This document shows positions 44,190 through 52,283 of a stretch of 64,000 nt of DNA, piece after piece. The DNA comes from Nocardioides currus. Its GTDB lineage: Bacteria > Actinomycetota > Actinomycetes > Propionibacteriales > Nocardioidaceae. Position numbers and translations under genes: made by a program. The notes under the pieces were generated by a model that saw nothing but the letters and a program-made list of their open reading frames with translations, ran no database searches and was not told the origin of the DNA. The first letter of the stretch is position 1. Every line of letters begins with the position of its first letter. The DNA is taken from contig NZ_PYXZ01000004.1 of the NCBI RefSeq assembly GCF_003057875.1, forward strand, positions 277,999 through 341,998. Direction: 5' to 3'.

Positions 44190-44821
44190 CGCGGCACCTC
44201 CTGCTCGGCCTGCCAGGCCCCGGCACGCTCGACGATCAGCTCGGCCTTGCGCACGAGCAGGTCGTCCATGCCGTGGCCGGGGCGCTGGGCGATGTCGACG
44301 AGGGCGTCGATCGTCAGGTTGGCGTCGAGGTCCTCCTGCGGGGTGACCGGGCGCAGGGCGCGGGTGATCTCGACCATGTAGCCGTTGGGGTCGTGGGTGT
44401 AGATCGACTCGATGGTCTCGTGCTGGATCTGCATCTCCACGGGCCACTGGCTCGCGTCGAGCCGCCGCCGGTACTCCATGAGGTGGTCCTCGCCGTCCAC
44501 GTGGATCGCGAGATGGCGGGAGCGGACGAACCAGTCGGGCGTCTCCTCGCCGAACTGCGCGTAGACGTCGCCCTTCGCGACCTCGGGCTTCGGAAGCCCG
44601 AAGTAGTAGAAGAAGGCGATCCGGTCGTCGTTGCCGATGTCGAAGAAGAAGTGGATGAAGTCGGGGTGGTCCTCGGGTCCCCAGCCGGCGGCGCAGATGG
44701 AGTGCACGACGGGGAACCCGAGGGTGTCGCGGTAGAACCGCACGGTGCCGACGGGGTCGAAGGTCGGGAAGGCGGCGTGGTCGACGCCGCGGACCAGGTG
44801 CTGGTCGGAGAGCGAGCTCAT
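44186..44821 (-). CDS. VOC-superfamily protein (dioxygenase/glyoxalase-like)
   Basis: A 211-residue vicinal-oxygen-chelate protein: VRGVDHAAFPTFDPVGTVRFYRDTLGF opens the fold with a likely metal His, RHLAIHVDGEDHLMEYRRRL supplies a second and YTHDPNGYMVEITRAL the Glu. These are the positions of the 2-His-1-Glu site. About 50 extra residues follow the core. It may be a ring-cleaving dioxygenase or an isomerase/lyase acting between the racemase-like protein and the hydrolase. Confidence 0.85.
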   Translation of the reverse strand: MSSLSDQHLVRGVDHAAFPTFDPVGTVRFYRDTLGFPVVHSICAAGWGPEDHPDFIHFFFDIGNDDRIAFFYYFGLPKPEVAKGDVYAQFGEETPDWFVRSRHLAIHVDGEDHLMEYRRRLDASQWPVEMQIQHETIESIYTHDPNGYMVEITRALRPVTPQEDLDANLTIDALVDIAQRPGHGMDDLLVRKAELIVERAGAWQAEQEVPR

Positions 44822-44850
44822 CGGATTCCTTTCGCGGAGCGATGGGAGGT

Positions 44851-45606
44851 TCAGGCTGTGGGCTGGAGGCTGTCGGCCCGCAGCAGGGAGCCGGCTCCGG
44901 GGATGTCGACGGACAGGCCGGCCGCGCGCAGGATGCTGTAGGCACCGGCGGTCGCGGCCGACAGCACGGGCACGCCGAGCTCCTGCTCGGCGGCCTCCAC
45001 GAGCGGCAGTGACGGCATCTGCACGCAGGCCGAGATGACCAGGGCGTCGACACCGGTCAGGTCGAGGCTGCGAGCGGCGTCCATGACACGGTCGCCGGGG
45101 ATGCAGCCGACCTCGCGGTTGTCCTCGACCTCGAGCGCGCGCCAGTCGGTGACCTCGAAGCCCTCGGCTTCGAGGTAGGCCACGACCTTTTCCGCGAGCG
45201 GTCGCATGTACGGCGTCACGAGGGCGATCCGCCGTGCGGAGAGTGCCTGCAGGCCCTCCACGAGCGCACCGGCACTGGAGCGCACCCGCGCCTCGGCACC
45301 TCCGGTGGCGAGCTGCTCGGCGACGTGACCCTCGACCCGCTGGTGCTCGCCGGGACCGACCGCCATCAGGGCGACCAGGCAGGCATACAGGATCACGTCG
45401 GGCGACGCGTCCCCGAGCTCGAGGATGCAGCGCTCGCGCTGGGCGTTCATCGCCGCGAGCTGCTCGGGCGAGACCTTCGCCATCCGCATCCGGCTGGCGT
45501 GGAACGAGAAGTCGGCCTCCGGGTGGCGCCCCAGGATCGCGGGCATCTCGGTCTCGACCGTGACATTGGAGCTCGGCACGACGAGGCCGATGCGTACATG
45601 GTTCAT
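44851..45606 (-). CDS. Maleate isomerase / Asp-Glu racemase family protein
   Basis: A 251-residue protein with the two-cysteine site of maleate cis-trans isomerases and arylmalonate decarboxylases: PSSNVTVETEMP at the start, LYACLVALM (first Cys region) and VISACVQMPSLPLVEAAEQELGVPVLSA (second Cys). ATG at 45606 with AAAGGAA upstream; a longer start is less likely. First gene of the operon with VOC, 82-residue and hydrolase genes, fitting a ring-cleavage pathway that ends in a C4 diacid. Confidence 0.87.
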   Translation of the reverse strand: MNHVRIGLVVPSSNVTVETEMPAILGRHPEADFSFHASRMRMAKVSPEQLAAMNAQRERCILELGDASPDVILYACLVALMAVGPGEHQRVEGHVAEQLATGGAEARVRSSAGALVEGLQALSARRIALVTPYMRPLAEKVVAYLEAEGFEVTDWRALEVEDNREVGCIPGDRVMDAARSLDLTGVDALVISACVQMPSLPLVEAAEQELGVPVLSAATAGAYSILRAAGLSVDIPGAGSLLRADSLQPTA

Positions 45607-45715
45607 GGGGTTCCTTTCGACTCCCCCATGATTCAACGGTCACGACAAAAAGTCAACGCTGATGTAAAGTTCACTGCACACCCAGACCACTCCACCAGAT
45701 GAAGGAGGTGGCCCC

Positions 45716-46855
45716 ATGCGCGAGGCCGTCATCGTCTCCACCGCTCGGACCCCCATCGGCAAGGCCTACCGGGGTCGGTTCAACGAGATCCCCGCACCCG
45801 AGCTCGCCGCCCATGCGATCGGCGCCGCGCTCGCTCGTGCGTCCGTCGAGAGCAGCGAGGTCGAGGACGTCGTGCTCGGCTGCGCAATGCAGGAGGGCAC
45901 GTCCGGGTACAACGTGGCTCGCCAGGCCGCACTACGCGCAGGGCTGCCGACCAGCGTTCCCGGCATGAGCATCGATCGGCAGTGCGCCTCCGGCCTGATG
46001 GCGATCGCCACCGCGGCCAAGCAGGTCGTCGCCGACGGCATGCAGGTCGCGGTCGGCGGTGGCGTCGAGTCGATCTCGCTCGTCCAGAACGAGCACCGCA
46101 ACTCCTACCGCGCCCAGGACCCCTGGCTCGTGGACCGCGGGCACGACGTCTACGTCAGCATGCTCGACACGGCCGAGAACGTCGCCCAGCGGTACGACGT
46201 CGGGCGCGACGCCCAGGACGAGTACGCCCTCGAGTCGCAGCGTCGTACCGCCGCAGCCCAGGACGCCGGGCTCTTCGCCGGCGAGATCGCACCCTTCGAC
46301 GGCCTCGCCCTCGACGAGGGCAACCGCCCGACGACCACGCTCGACGGCCTGGCCGGACTCCGACCGGTGCTCGCCGACCGCCCCGGCCACGCGGCGACGA
46401 TCACCGCTGGCAATGCCTCCCAACTGTCGGACGGCGCCGCTGCCGTCGTACTGATGGAGGCCGCCGAGGCGAGCCGCCGCGGTCTCGAGCCCCTCGGCGC
46501 CTACCGTGGCATGGCCGTCGCCGGATGCGAGCCCGACGAGATGGGCATCGGACCGGTCTTCGCGATCCCGCGCCTGTTGCGCCAGCACGGGCTCCGTATC
46601 GACGACATCGACCTGTGGGAGCTGAACGAGGCGTTCGCGTCGCAGGCGCTGTACTGCCGTGACCAGCTCGGCATCGACCCCGAGCGGTACAACGTCAACG
46701 GCGGCGCGATCGCGGTCGGCCATCCCTACGGCATGAGCGGCGCCCGGATGGTGGGCCACGCCTTGCTCGAGGGGCGGCGGCGCGGAGCGCGGTACGTCGT
46801 CGTGTCCATGTGCGTCGGCGGCGGCATGGGAGCCGCAGGACTGTTCGAGCTGTGA
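45716..46855 (+). CDS. Thiolase (acetyl-CoA C-acyltransferase)
   Basis: A 379-residue thiolase: active Cys in [18 protein letters not shown] (about 90), [26 protein letters not shown] (His), and [18 protein letters not shown] (second Cys). It performs the thiolytic last step of beta-oxidation-like pathways. GAAGGAGG precedes the ATG. The stop overlaps the GTG of a TetR gene. Confidence 0.92.
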   Translation: MREAVIVSTARTPIGKAYRGRFNEIPAPELAAHAIGAALARASVESSEVEDVVLGCAMQEGTSGYNVARQAALRAGLPTSVPGMSIDRQCASGLMAIATAAKQVVADGMQVAVGGGVESISLVQNEHRNSYRAQDPWLVDRGHDVYVSMLDTAENVAQRYDVGRDAQDEYALESQRRTAAAQDAGLFAGEIAPFDGLALDEGNRPTTTLDGLAGLRPVLADRPGHAATITAGNASQLSDGAAAVVLMEAAEASRRGLEPLGAYRGMAVAGCEPDEMGIGPVFAIPRLLRQHGLRIDDIDLWELNEAFASQALYCRDQLGIDPERYNVNGGAIAVGHPYGMSGARMVGHALLEGRRRGARYVVVSMCVGGGMGAAGLFEL

Positions 46856-47619
46856 GTAACCTCCGAGTCGTGAGCACGAGCAAGCCGCGCACCGCGCCCG
46901 CGAAGAAGGCCGCAGCAGCCAAGGCGACCAAGTCGCCCAAGGCGACGGGCGTGCGACGTGGGCTGGTCGAGCAGGAGATCTACGACCACGCGACGCGCCT
47001 GTTCGCCGAGCGCGGCTTCGCCGGCACCAGCTTCCAGGACATCGCCGACGCCGTGGGGCTGACGCGGCCAGCGCTCTACCACTACGTCAGCAGCAAGGAC
47101 GAGCTGCTCGCCCGCCTGGTCGCCGAGATCACCCAGGACTCCGCCGCAGGCATCCAGGCGATCGCCGACCGTGCGGACATCGACGTCACCCGCAAGGTGC
47201 ACGAGATCGTCGCGATGAGCGTGCGCCGCCAGGCCGAGAGCGCGGCGCGCTTCCAGCTCCTGATCCGCTCCGAGGCCGACCTGCCCGAGGACATCGCCGC
47301 GACCCACACCGCCGGCCGCCGCGCCGTGCTCAAGGCGATGGCCGGCGTGGTCGAGGAAGGCGTGAAGAGTGGGGCGTTCCGGCCGGTCGAACCACGCGTG
47401 GCCGCGCTCGGACTGCTCGGCATGAACAACTGGGTGGCGTGGTGGTACCAGCCCGACGACCGCAACGACCTCGACCGGATCTGCGAGCAGCTGGCCGACA
47501 TGGCCGTCGCCTCGCTCGTCCAGCCGGACGACCGGGCCGTCAGCCGGGCCGACCCGCGCGACGTCCTGCGCCTGGTCCGCCGCGACCTCGAGCACCTCGA
47601 GGAGCTGCTCGACAACTGA
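46852..47619 (+). CDS. TetR/AcrR-family transcriptional regulator
   Basis: A 255-residue repressor with a Lys/Ala-rich N-terminal arm, then [38 protein letters not shown] and a TetR_C ligand domain. GTG at 46852 overlaps the thiolase stop (GTGA); GTG at 46870 is possible. It is flanked by promoters with CGTCAA-N4-TTGACG palindromes and is the natural candidate to bind them. Confidence 0.88.
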   Translation: MSNLRVVSTSKPRTAPAKKAAAAKATKSPKATGVRRGLVEQEIYDHATRLFAERGFAGTSFQDIADAVGLTRPALYHYVSSKDELLARLVAEITQDSAAGIQAIADRADIDVTRKVHEIVAMSVRRQAESAARFQLLIRSEADLPEDIAATHTAGRRAVLKAMAGVVEEGVKSGAFRPVEPRVAALGLLGMNNWVAWWYQPDDRNDLDRICEQLADMAVASLVQPDDRAVSRADPRDVLRLVRRDLEHLEELLDN

Positions 47620-47633
47620 GCCGCGCAAGACCA

Positions 47634-47676
47634 CGAGGGGCCCCACGCCGTGCATGGAGGCCCCTCGCCCGTTTTT
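47634..47676 (+). terminator. Rho-independent terminator after thiolase-TetR
   Basis: CGAGGGGCC (47634-47642) pairs with GGCCCCTCG (47659-47667), followed by CCCGTTTTT. Confidence 0.85.
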
Positions 47677-47710
47677 CCAGCGCGTTCACGCCTGGATCTA
47701 TTTACGCTTG

Positions 47711-47726
47711 CGTCAACCTATTGACG
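47711..47726. promoter_or_regulatory. Palindrome CGTCAA-N4-TTGACG at the hyuA promoter
   Basis: CGTCAACCTATTGACG; the right half TTGACG serves as -35, with TAGCGT 17 bases downstream (47744-47749) and the hyuA ATG at 47784. It matches the palindrome at 41017-41032 in all but the central bases. Confidence 0.6.
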
Positions 47727-47783
47727 TTCTAGTTGAACCGCTCTAGCGTTGTGAGCACCGACACAACGAAACGAGGACCACTC

Positions 47784-49889
47784 ATGGCTTACGTCATCGG
47801 GGTCGACGTCGGCGGAACCTTCACGGACGCCGTGCTCGACGACGACGCAGGAAACATCGTGGCGGCCAAGGCGCCGTCGACTCCCCCGGACTACTCCCAG
47901 GGCGTCATGGACGTGCTCGGTGTGCTCGCGGAGCAGCTCGGCATGCCGGTCGAGGAGATGCTGGCCAACACCCACCACATCGCCCACGGCACGACGTCCT
48001 CGCTGAACGCGCTCGTCATGGGCAACGTGCCGCCGGTCGGCTTCCTGACCACCGCCGGGCACCGCGACTCGATCTTCATCATGAACGTCGAGGGCCGCTA
48101 CCTCGGCGGATCGCCCGACCAGCTGCAGAACGTGCTCGGGCAGAGCAAGGACCACGGCCTGATCCCCAAGCGCCACGCGCTCGAGGTCGTCGAGCGCATC
48201 GACCGCGACGGCACGGTCGTCGTCGCCCTCGACGAGGAGTCGGTCCGCACGGCGGTCCGCACCCTGCTCGACGCGGACGTCAAGGCGATCGCCGTCTCCC
48301 TGCTCTGGTCGTTCAAGAACCCGGCGCACGAGCAGCGGATCCGCGAGATCGTCCACGAGATCGACCCCGAGATGTTCGTGTCCCTCTCCTCCGAGGTGAG
48401 CCCGCGCATCCGTGAGTTCGCCCGGAACTCGACGACCGTGATGAGCGCCCAGATCGGCCCGGGTCTCCGCGACTACCTCGGCTCCCTCGAGGGTCGTCTG
48501 CGTGCGCAGGGCCTGGCTGGCCCGCTCCTGGTGATGCAGAGCAACGGGGGCGCGATCGCCGCCGCGGAGGCGCCGGCCACGGCCATCAGCACGGTCGGCT
48601 CGGTCCTGACCGGTGGTGTCGTCGGCGCGGTGTCGCTGGGCGAGCAGCTCGGCCACAAGAACATCATCTCCACCGACGTCGGCGGTACGACGTTCCTCGT
48701 CGGTCTGGTCGTCGACGGCGAGCCGGTGCGCACCAGCAGCACGATCATCAACCACCACCCGATCAACGTGCCCACCCTCGAGGTGCACGCGATCGGCTCC
48801 GGCGGCGGCGCGATCGCCTGGCTCGACAAGGGAGGCAACCTGCAGGTCGGCCCGCGCAGCGCGCAGTCCGTGCCCGGCCCCGCCTGCTACGACGCCGGTG
48901 GCACCGAGCCGACCAACACCGACGCGAACCTGGTGCTCGGCATCCTGCCCGAGTCCGGCCTGCTCGGCGGGCGCAAGGCGCTCAACGTCGAGGCCGCGCG
49001 CGAGGCGATCCGCAAGAACATCGCCGAACCGCTGGGGCTGTCCGTCGAGGACGCCGCGGCCGCGATCTACGCGATCCAGAACGCCCAGACCGGCGACCTG
49101 CTGCGCAAGACCGTCGTCGAGACCGGTCACGACCCGCGCGACTTCGTGCTCTACGCGTTCGGCGGCGCGGGCCCCGCCTACTGCGGCTTCTACTCCGCCG
49201 AGGTCGGCGTGAAGGAGTGCATCGTGCCGCTCGGCCCGGTCGCCTCCGCCTTCTCGGCGTACGGCCTGGCCTCCTCCGACATCGTGCTCGCCTCCGAGCT
49301 CTCGGACCCCGGCCCGATGCCCTTCGACCCGGCGCGCGCGATGGAGAACTTCCGCTCGCTCGAGGACCAGGTCCGTGCCGCCCTCGAGCGACAGGGCCTC
49401 GACTTCGAGAGCATCGAGCTGGTCCGCTCCCTGGACCTGCGCTACACCGCACAGCTCGCCGAGGTCGCCGTCGAGGTGCCCGCGGGCGAGCTCGACGAGG
49501 CCGCCATGGTCCAGGTGATGGCCGACTTCGAGCAGCGGTACGCCGAGCTGTTCGGCGAGGGCACCGGCTTCAGCGCCGCCGGCGTCCAGGCCATCACCTT
49601 CCGGGTCCGCGGGACCGGCGTGCTGCCGTTCTCCCCCGCCCTCCCCCAGGTCGAGCCGGCCGCCGATCCCGACCCGTCGGTCGCTCTGCACGCCACCCGC
49701 AAGGTCTGCCTCGACCCGCGACTGGGCTACGTCGACACCCCGGTCTACGACTACCGCAAGCTGCGCGCCGGCCACCGGATCGCCGGCCCGGCGATCATCG
49801 AGGTCCCCACGACCACCGTCGTCGTACCGCCGGACATGACCGGCACGGTCGACCACCTCGGCAACCTGACCATCACCACCCGGAACTGA
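47784..49889 (+). CDS. Hydantoinase/oxoprolinase family protein, HyuA-like
   Basis: A 701-residue ATP-using subunit: YVIGVDVGGTFTDAVLDDDAG at the start, HGTTSSLNALV, STDVGGTTFLVGLV and AFGGAGPAYCGFYSAEVG are the HydA/acetone carboxylase beta signatures. The family activates amide, ketone or enol substrates with ATP. ATG at 47784 follows ACGAGGA. Together with the downstream HyuB gene it forms one enzyme; the substrate is not fixed by sequence. Confidence 0.9.
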   Translation: MAYVIGVDVGGTFTDAVLDDDAGNIVAAKAPSTPPDYSQGVMDVLGVLAEQLGMPVEEMLANTHHIAHGTTSSLNALVMGNVPPVGFLTTAGHRDSIFIMNVEGRYLGGSPDQLQNVLGQSKDHGLIPKRHALEVVERIDRDGTVVVALDEESVRTAVRTLLDADVKAIAVSLLWSFKNPAHEQRIREIVHEIDPEMFVSLSSEVSPRIREFARNSTTVMSAQIGPGLRDYLGSLEGRLRAQGLAGPLLVMQSNGGAIAAAEAPATAISTVGSVLTGGVVGAVSLGEQLGHKNIISTDVGGTTFLVGLVVDGEPVRTSSTIINHHPINVPTLEVHAIGSGGGAIAWLDKGGNLQVGPRSAQSVPGPACYDAGGTEPTNTDANLVLGILPESGLLGGRKALNVEAAREAIRKNIAEPLGLSVEDAAAAIYAIQNAQTGDLLRKTVVETGHDPRDFVLYAFGGAGPAYCGFYSAEVGVKECIVPLGPVASAFSAYGLASSDIVLASELSDPGPMPFDPARAMENFRSLEDQVRAALERQGLDFESIELVRSLDLRYTAQLAEVAVEVPAGELDEAAMVQVMADFEQRYAELFGEGTGFSAAGVQAITFRVRGTGVLPFSPALPQVEPAADPDPSVALHATRKVCLDPRLGYVDTPVYDYRKLRAGHRIAGPAIIEVPTTTVVVPPDMTGTVDHLGNLTITTRN

Positions 49890-49901
49890 GGCGGAACCGA
49901 C

Positions 49902-52217
49902 ATGACCATGCAGATTCCCGGCTCCGAGCACTTCTCGAGCCGTCCCACGAACCCCGACGAGCTCGCGGCCGGACTGCCCGAGTCACTCGAGGTCCACACC
50001 GTCACCCAGGAGCAGATCGACGGGCTCGACCCGCTGACCTACGAGGTCGTGCGGCACCGCCTGTGGTCGGTGACCGAGGAGATGGGCGAGGCGCTCAAGC
50101 GCATGTCCGGCTCCCCGATCGTCACGGACGCGAACGACTTCGACTTCGCGATCTGCGACGAGCTCGGCCAGGAGGTGCAGGTCGGCCTCTACAACACGAT
50201 GCTCGCCGGCGCGGTCGACCTCGCGATCTACTGGACGCTGAAGAACCGGTCGCACAACCCGGGCATCCGCGAGGGCGACATGTTCCTCTGCAACGACCCG
50301 TGGGTCGGCGGCGGCCTGCACCAGAACGACGTCATCGTGTTCCAGCCCGTCTTCCACGACGGCAAGCTGTTCGCCTGGACCAGCGCGATCTGTCACGAGC
50401 CCGACCTCGGCGGAGTGGGCCTGGGCTCGTTCAGTCCGGCCGCCCAGGACGTCTTCTCCGAGGCCCTTCCGACGCCACCGATCAAGGTGGTCAAGGACTT
50501 CGACCTGCAGGACGACGTCGTCGACGTGTGGATCCGCCGCTCGCGCGTCCCCATGCTCGTCAACCTCGACCTGCGCGCCAAGGTCGGCTCCAACACCGTC
50601 GGCCGCAAGCGCCTCGAGGAGGTCATCGCCCAGTACGGCGCCGACACCGTCAAGGCCGTGATGAAGCGGATGATGGCCGACGCCGAGGGCCGGCTGCGCA
50701 CCAAGCTCAGCGACCTGCCCGACGGCACCTGGGAGGCCACCGGCTACCAGGACCAGTCCCACGAGGGCGACCGCGGCGTCCACAAGATCACCGTCGCGAT
50801 GACGAAGCAGGACAACCACCTGACCTTCGACTTCACCGGCACCGACCCGCAGGCCGGCATGATCAACTGCACCTACGCCGGCATGCGTGGTGGCGTGATG
50901 CTCGCGCTGCTGCCGATCCTCGCCAACGACATCCCCTGGTCGGCGGGCGGCCTGATGCGCTGCTTCGACCTGGTGTCGGAGGAGGGGACGATCAACAACG
51001 CGACCTTCCCGGCCGCCGTCAGCCGAGGTCCGATCGGCCCGGCCTGGCTCACCGGGACCCTCGTTGCCCAGTGCCTGTCGCAGATGCTCGACCAGTCCGC
51101 GGACCTCGGCAAGAGCGTCCAGGCCGCCTGCTGCGGTACCTGGGACACCGCCGTCGTCGCCGGTCTCGACGAGCGCGGCGAGGTCCCGATGCCCTTCCTC
51201 AACGTGATGATGGAGCCGATGGCCGGTGGCTTCGGCGCCCGTCCCGAGATGGACGGCATGGACACCGGCGGCCTGTTCTGCATCCCGATGGGCCGCATCC
51301 CCGACGTCGAGATGACCGAGTTCCTCTACCCGCTGCTCACCCTGTGGCGCCGCGAGGAGCCGGACTCCGGTGGCCCGGGCCGCAAGCGTGGCGGCGTCAG
51401 TGCCTCGCTCGCCGTCACCCTGCACGGCTCGTCGCAGCCGGCCGGCCTCGTCCTGGCCTCTGCTGGCAAGGCGGTCGCCCAGAACAACGGCCTCGCAGGC
51501 GGCTACCCCGGCAACACGGGCCTCGACGCCGTCGTACGCCAGGCGAACGTGTCACAGGTCCTGGCCGACGGCCGGATCCCGCAGTCTCTGGACGAGCTCG
51601 GCGCCGACGTCGAGATCGGGCACTGCTACGCGCAGTCCTACCTCGCCCCCGGCGAGGTGCTCTACATGAACTGGCAGGGTGGCGGCGGCTACGGCGACCC
51701 GCTCCTCCGCGACCCCGAGGCCGTGCGCCACGACGTCCTCGAGGACAAGGTGACCGCTGCGGCGGCCGAGGCCGTCTACGGCGTCGTGCTCAGCGATGGT
51801 GACGTCGACCGGGCCGCCACGGAGAGCCGACGCGCGGCGCTTCGCGACGAGCGTCGCGACCGGTCGACCGTCGTACCCCGCGATCGAGGCAAGGTCGACC
51901 TCGGCCTGGCGCGCCGCGTCGACGACAACCTCGTCCTCGCCGGCACCACGGTCGCCTGCGCCCGCTGCGGCCACGGTCTTGCCGATCTCGACCAGGACGA
52001 CTCGCTCGGCCTGGCCTCCTACGACGGTCCGTCGTCGGCCGCCGGGCCGCAGGTCACCTCGGACCCGGCCTACTACGTCGACGACACCATCGTGTTCCGC
52101 CAGCGCTCCTGCCCGGCCTGCTGGACCGCGATCACCTCCGCGATCGTCCCCGCCGACCACACCGACGCAACCGACGACCTCGACCGCCTCGGAGTGCGGG
52201 CTCTCACCTCGCGCTGA
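49902..52217 (+). CDS. HyuB-like hydantoinase B / acetone carboxylase alpha with fused zinc-binding tail
   Basis: A 771-residue protein. Residues to about 640 are hydantoinase B (YEVVRHRLWSVTEEMGEAL, FLCNDPWVGGGLHQNDV, NWQGGGGYGDPLLRDPEAV). The last 100 residues carry two CxxC pairs (CARCGHGL and RSCPACWT) and resemble the small gamma subunit of acetone carboxylases, normally a separate gene. So the alpha- and gamma-like parts appear fused. It follows hyuA by 12 bases and ends at a strong terminator. Confidence 0.88.
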   Translation: MTMQIPGSEHFSSRPTNPDELAAGLPESLEVHTVTQEQIDGLDPLTYEVVRHRLWSVTEEMGEALKRMSGSPIVTDANDFDFAICDELGQEVQVGLYNTMLAGAVDLAIYWTLKNRSHNPGIREGDMFLCNDPWVGGGLHQNDVIVFQPVFHDGKLFAWTSAICHEPDLGGVGLGSFSPAAQDVFSEALPTPPIKVVKDFDLQDDVVDVWIRRSRVPMLVNLDLRAKVGSNTVGRKRLEEVIAQYGADTVKAVMKRMMADAEGRLRTKLSDLPDGTWEATGYQDQSHEGDRGVHKITVAMTKQDNHLTFDFTGTDPQAGMINCTYAGMRGGVMLALLPILANDIPWSAGGLMRCFDLVSEEGTINNATFPAAVSRGPIGPAWLTGTLVAQCLSQMLDQSADLGKSVQAACCGTWDTAVVAGLDERGEVPMPFLNVMMEPMAGGFGARPEMDGMDTGGLFCIPMGRIPDVEMTEFLYPLLTLWRREEPDSGGPGRKRGGVSASLAVTLHGSSQPAGLVLASAGKAVAQNNGLAGGYPGNTGLDAVVRQANVSQVLADGRIPQSLDELGADVEIGHCYAQSYLAPGEVLYMNWQGGGGYGDPLLRDPEAVRHDVLEDKVTAAAAEAVYGVVLSDGDVDRAATESRRAALRDERRDRSTVVPRDRGKVDLGLARRVDDNLVLAGTTVACARCGHGLADLDQDDSLGLASYDGPSSAAGPQVTSDPAYYVDDTIVFRQRSCPACWTAITSAIVPADHTDATDDLDRLGVRALTSR

Positions 52218-52228
52218 GCCCGACGACT

Positions 52229-52261
52229 CGGCCCCTGACGGATGATCTCCGTCAGGGGCCG
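52229..52261. terminator. Terminator between hyuB and the convergent oxidoreductase
   Basis: CGGCCCCTGACGGA (52229-52242) and TCCGTCAGGGGCCG (52248-52261) form a perfect 14-base stem with a 5-base loop, followed by AACTGCTTTT. Confidence 0.85.
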
Positions 52262-52283
52262 AACTGCTTTTCGTGACCGGTGG

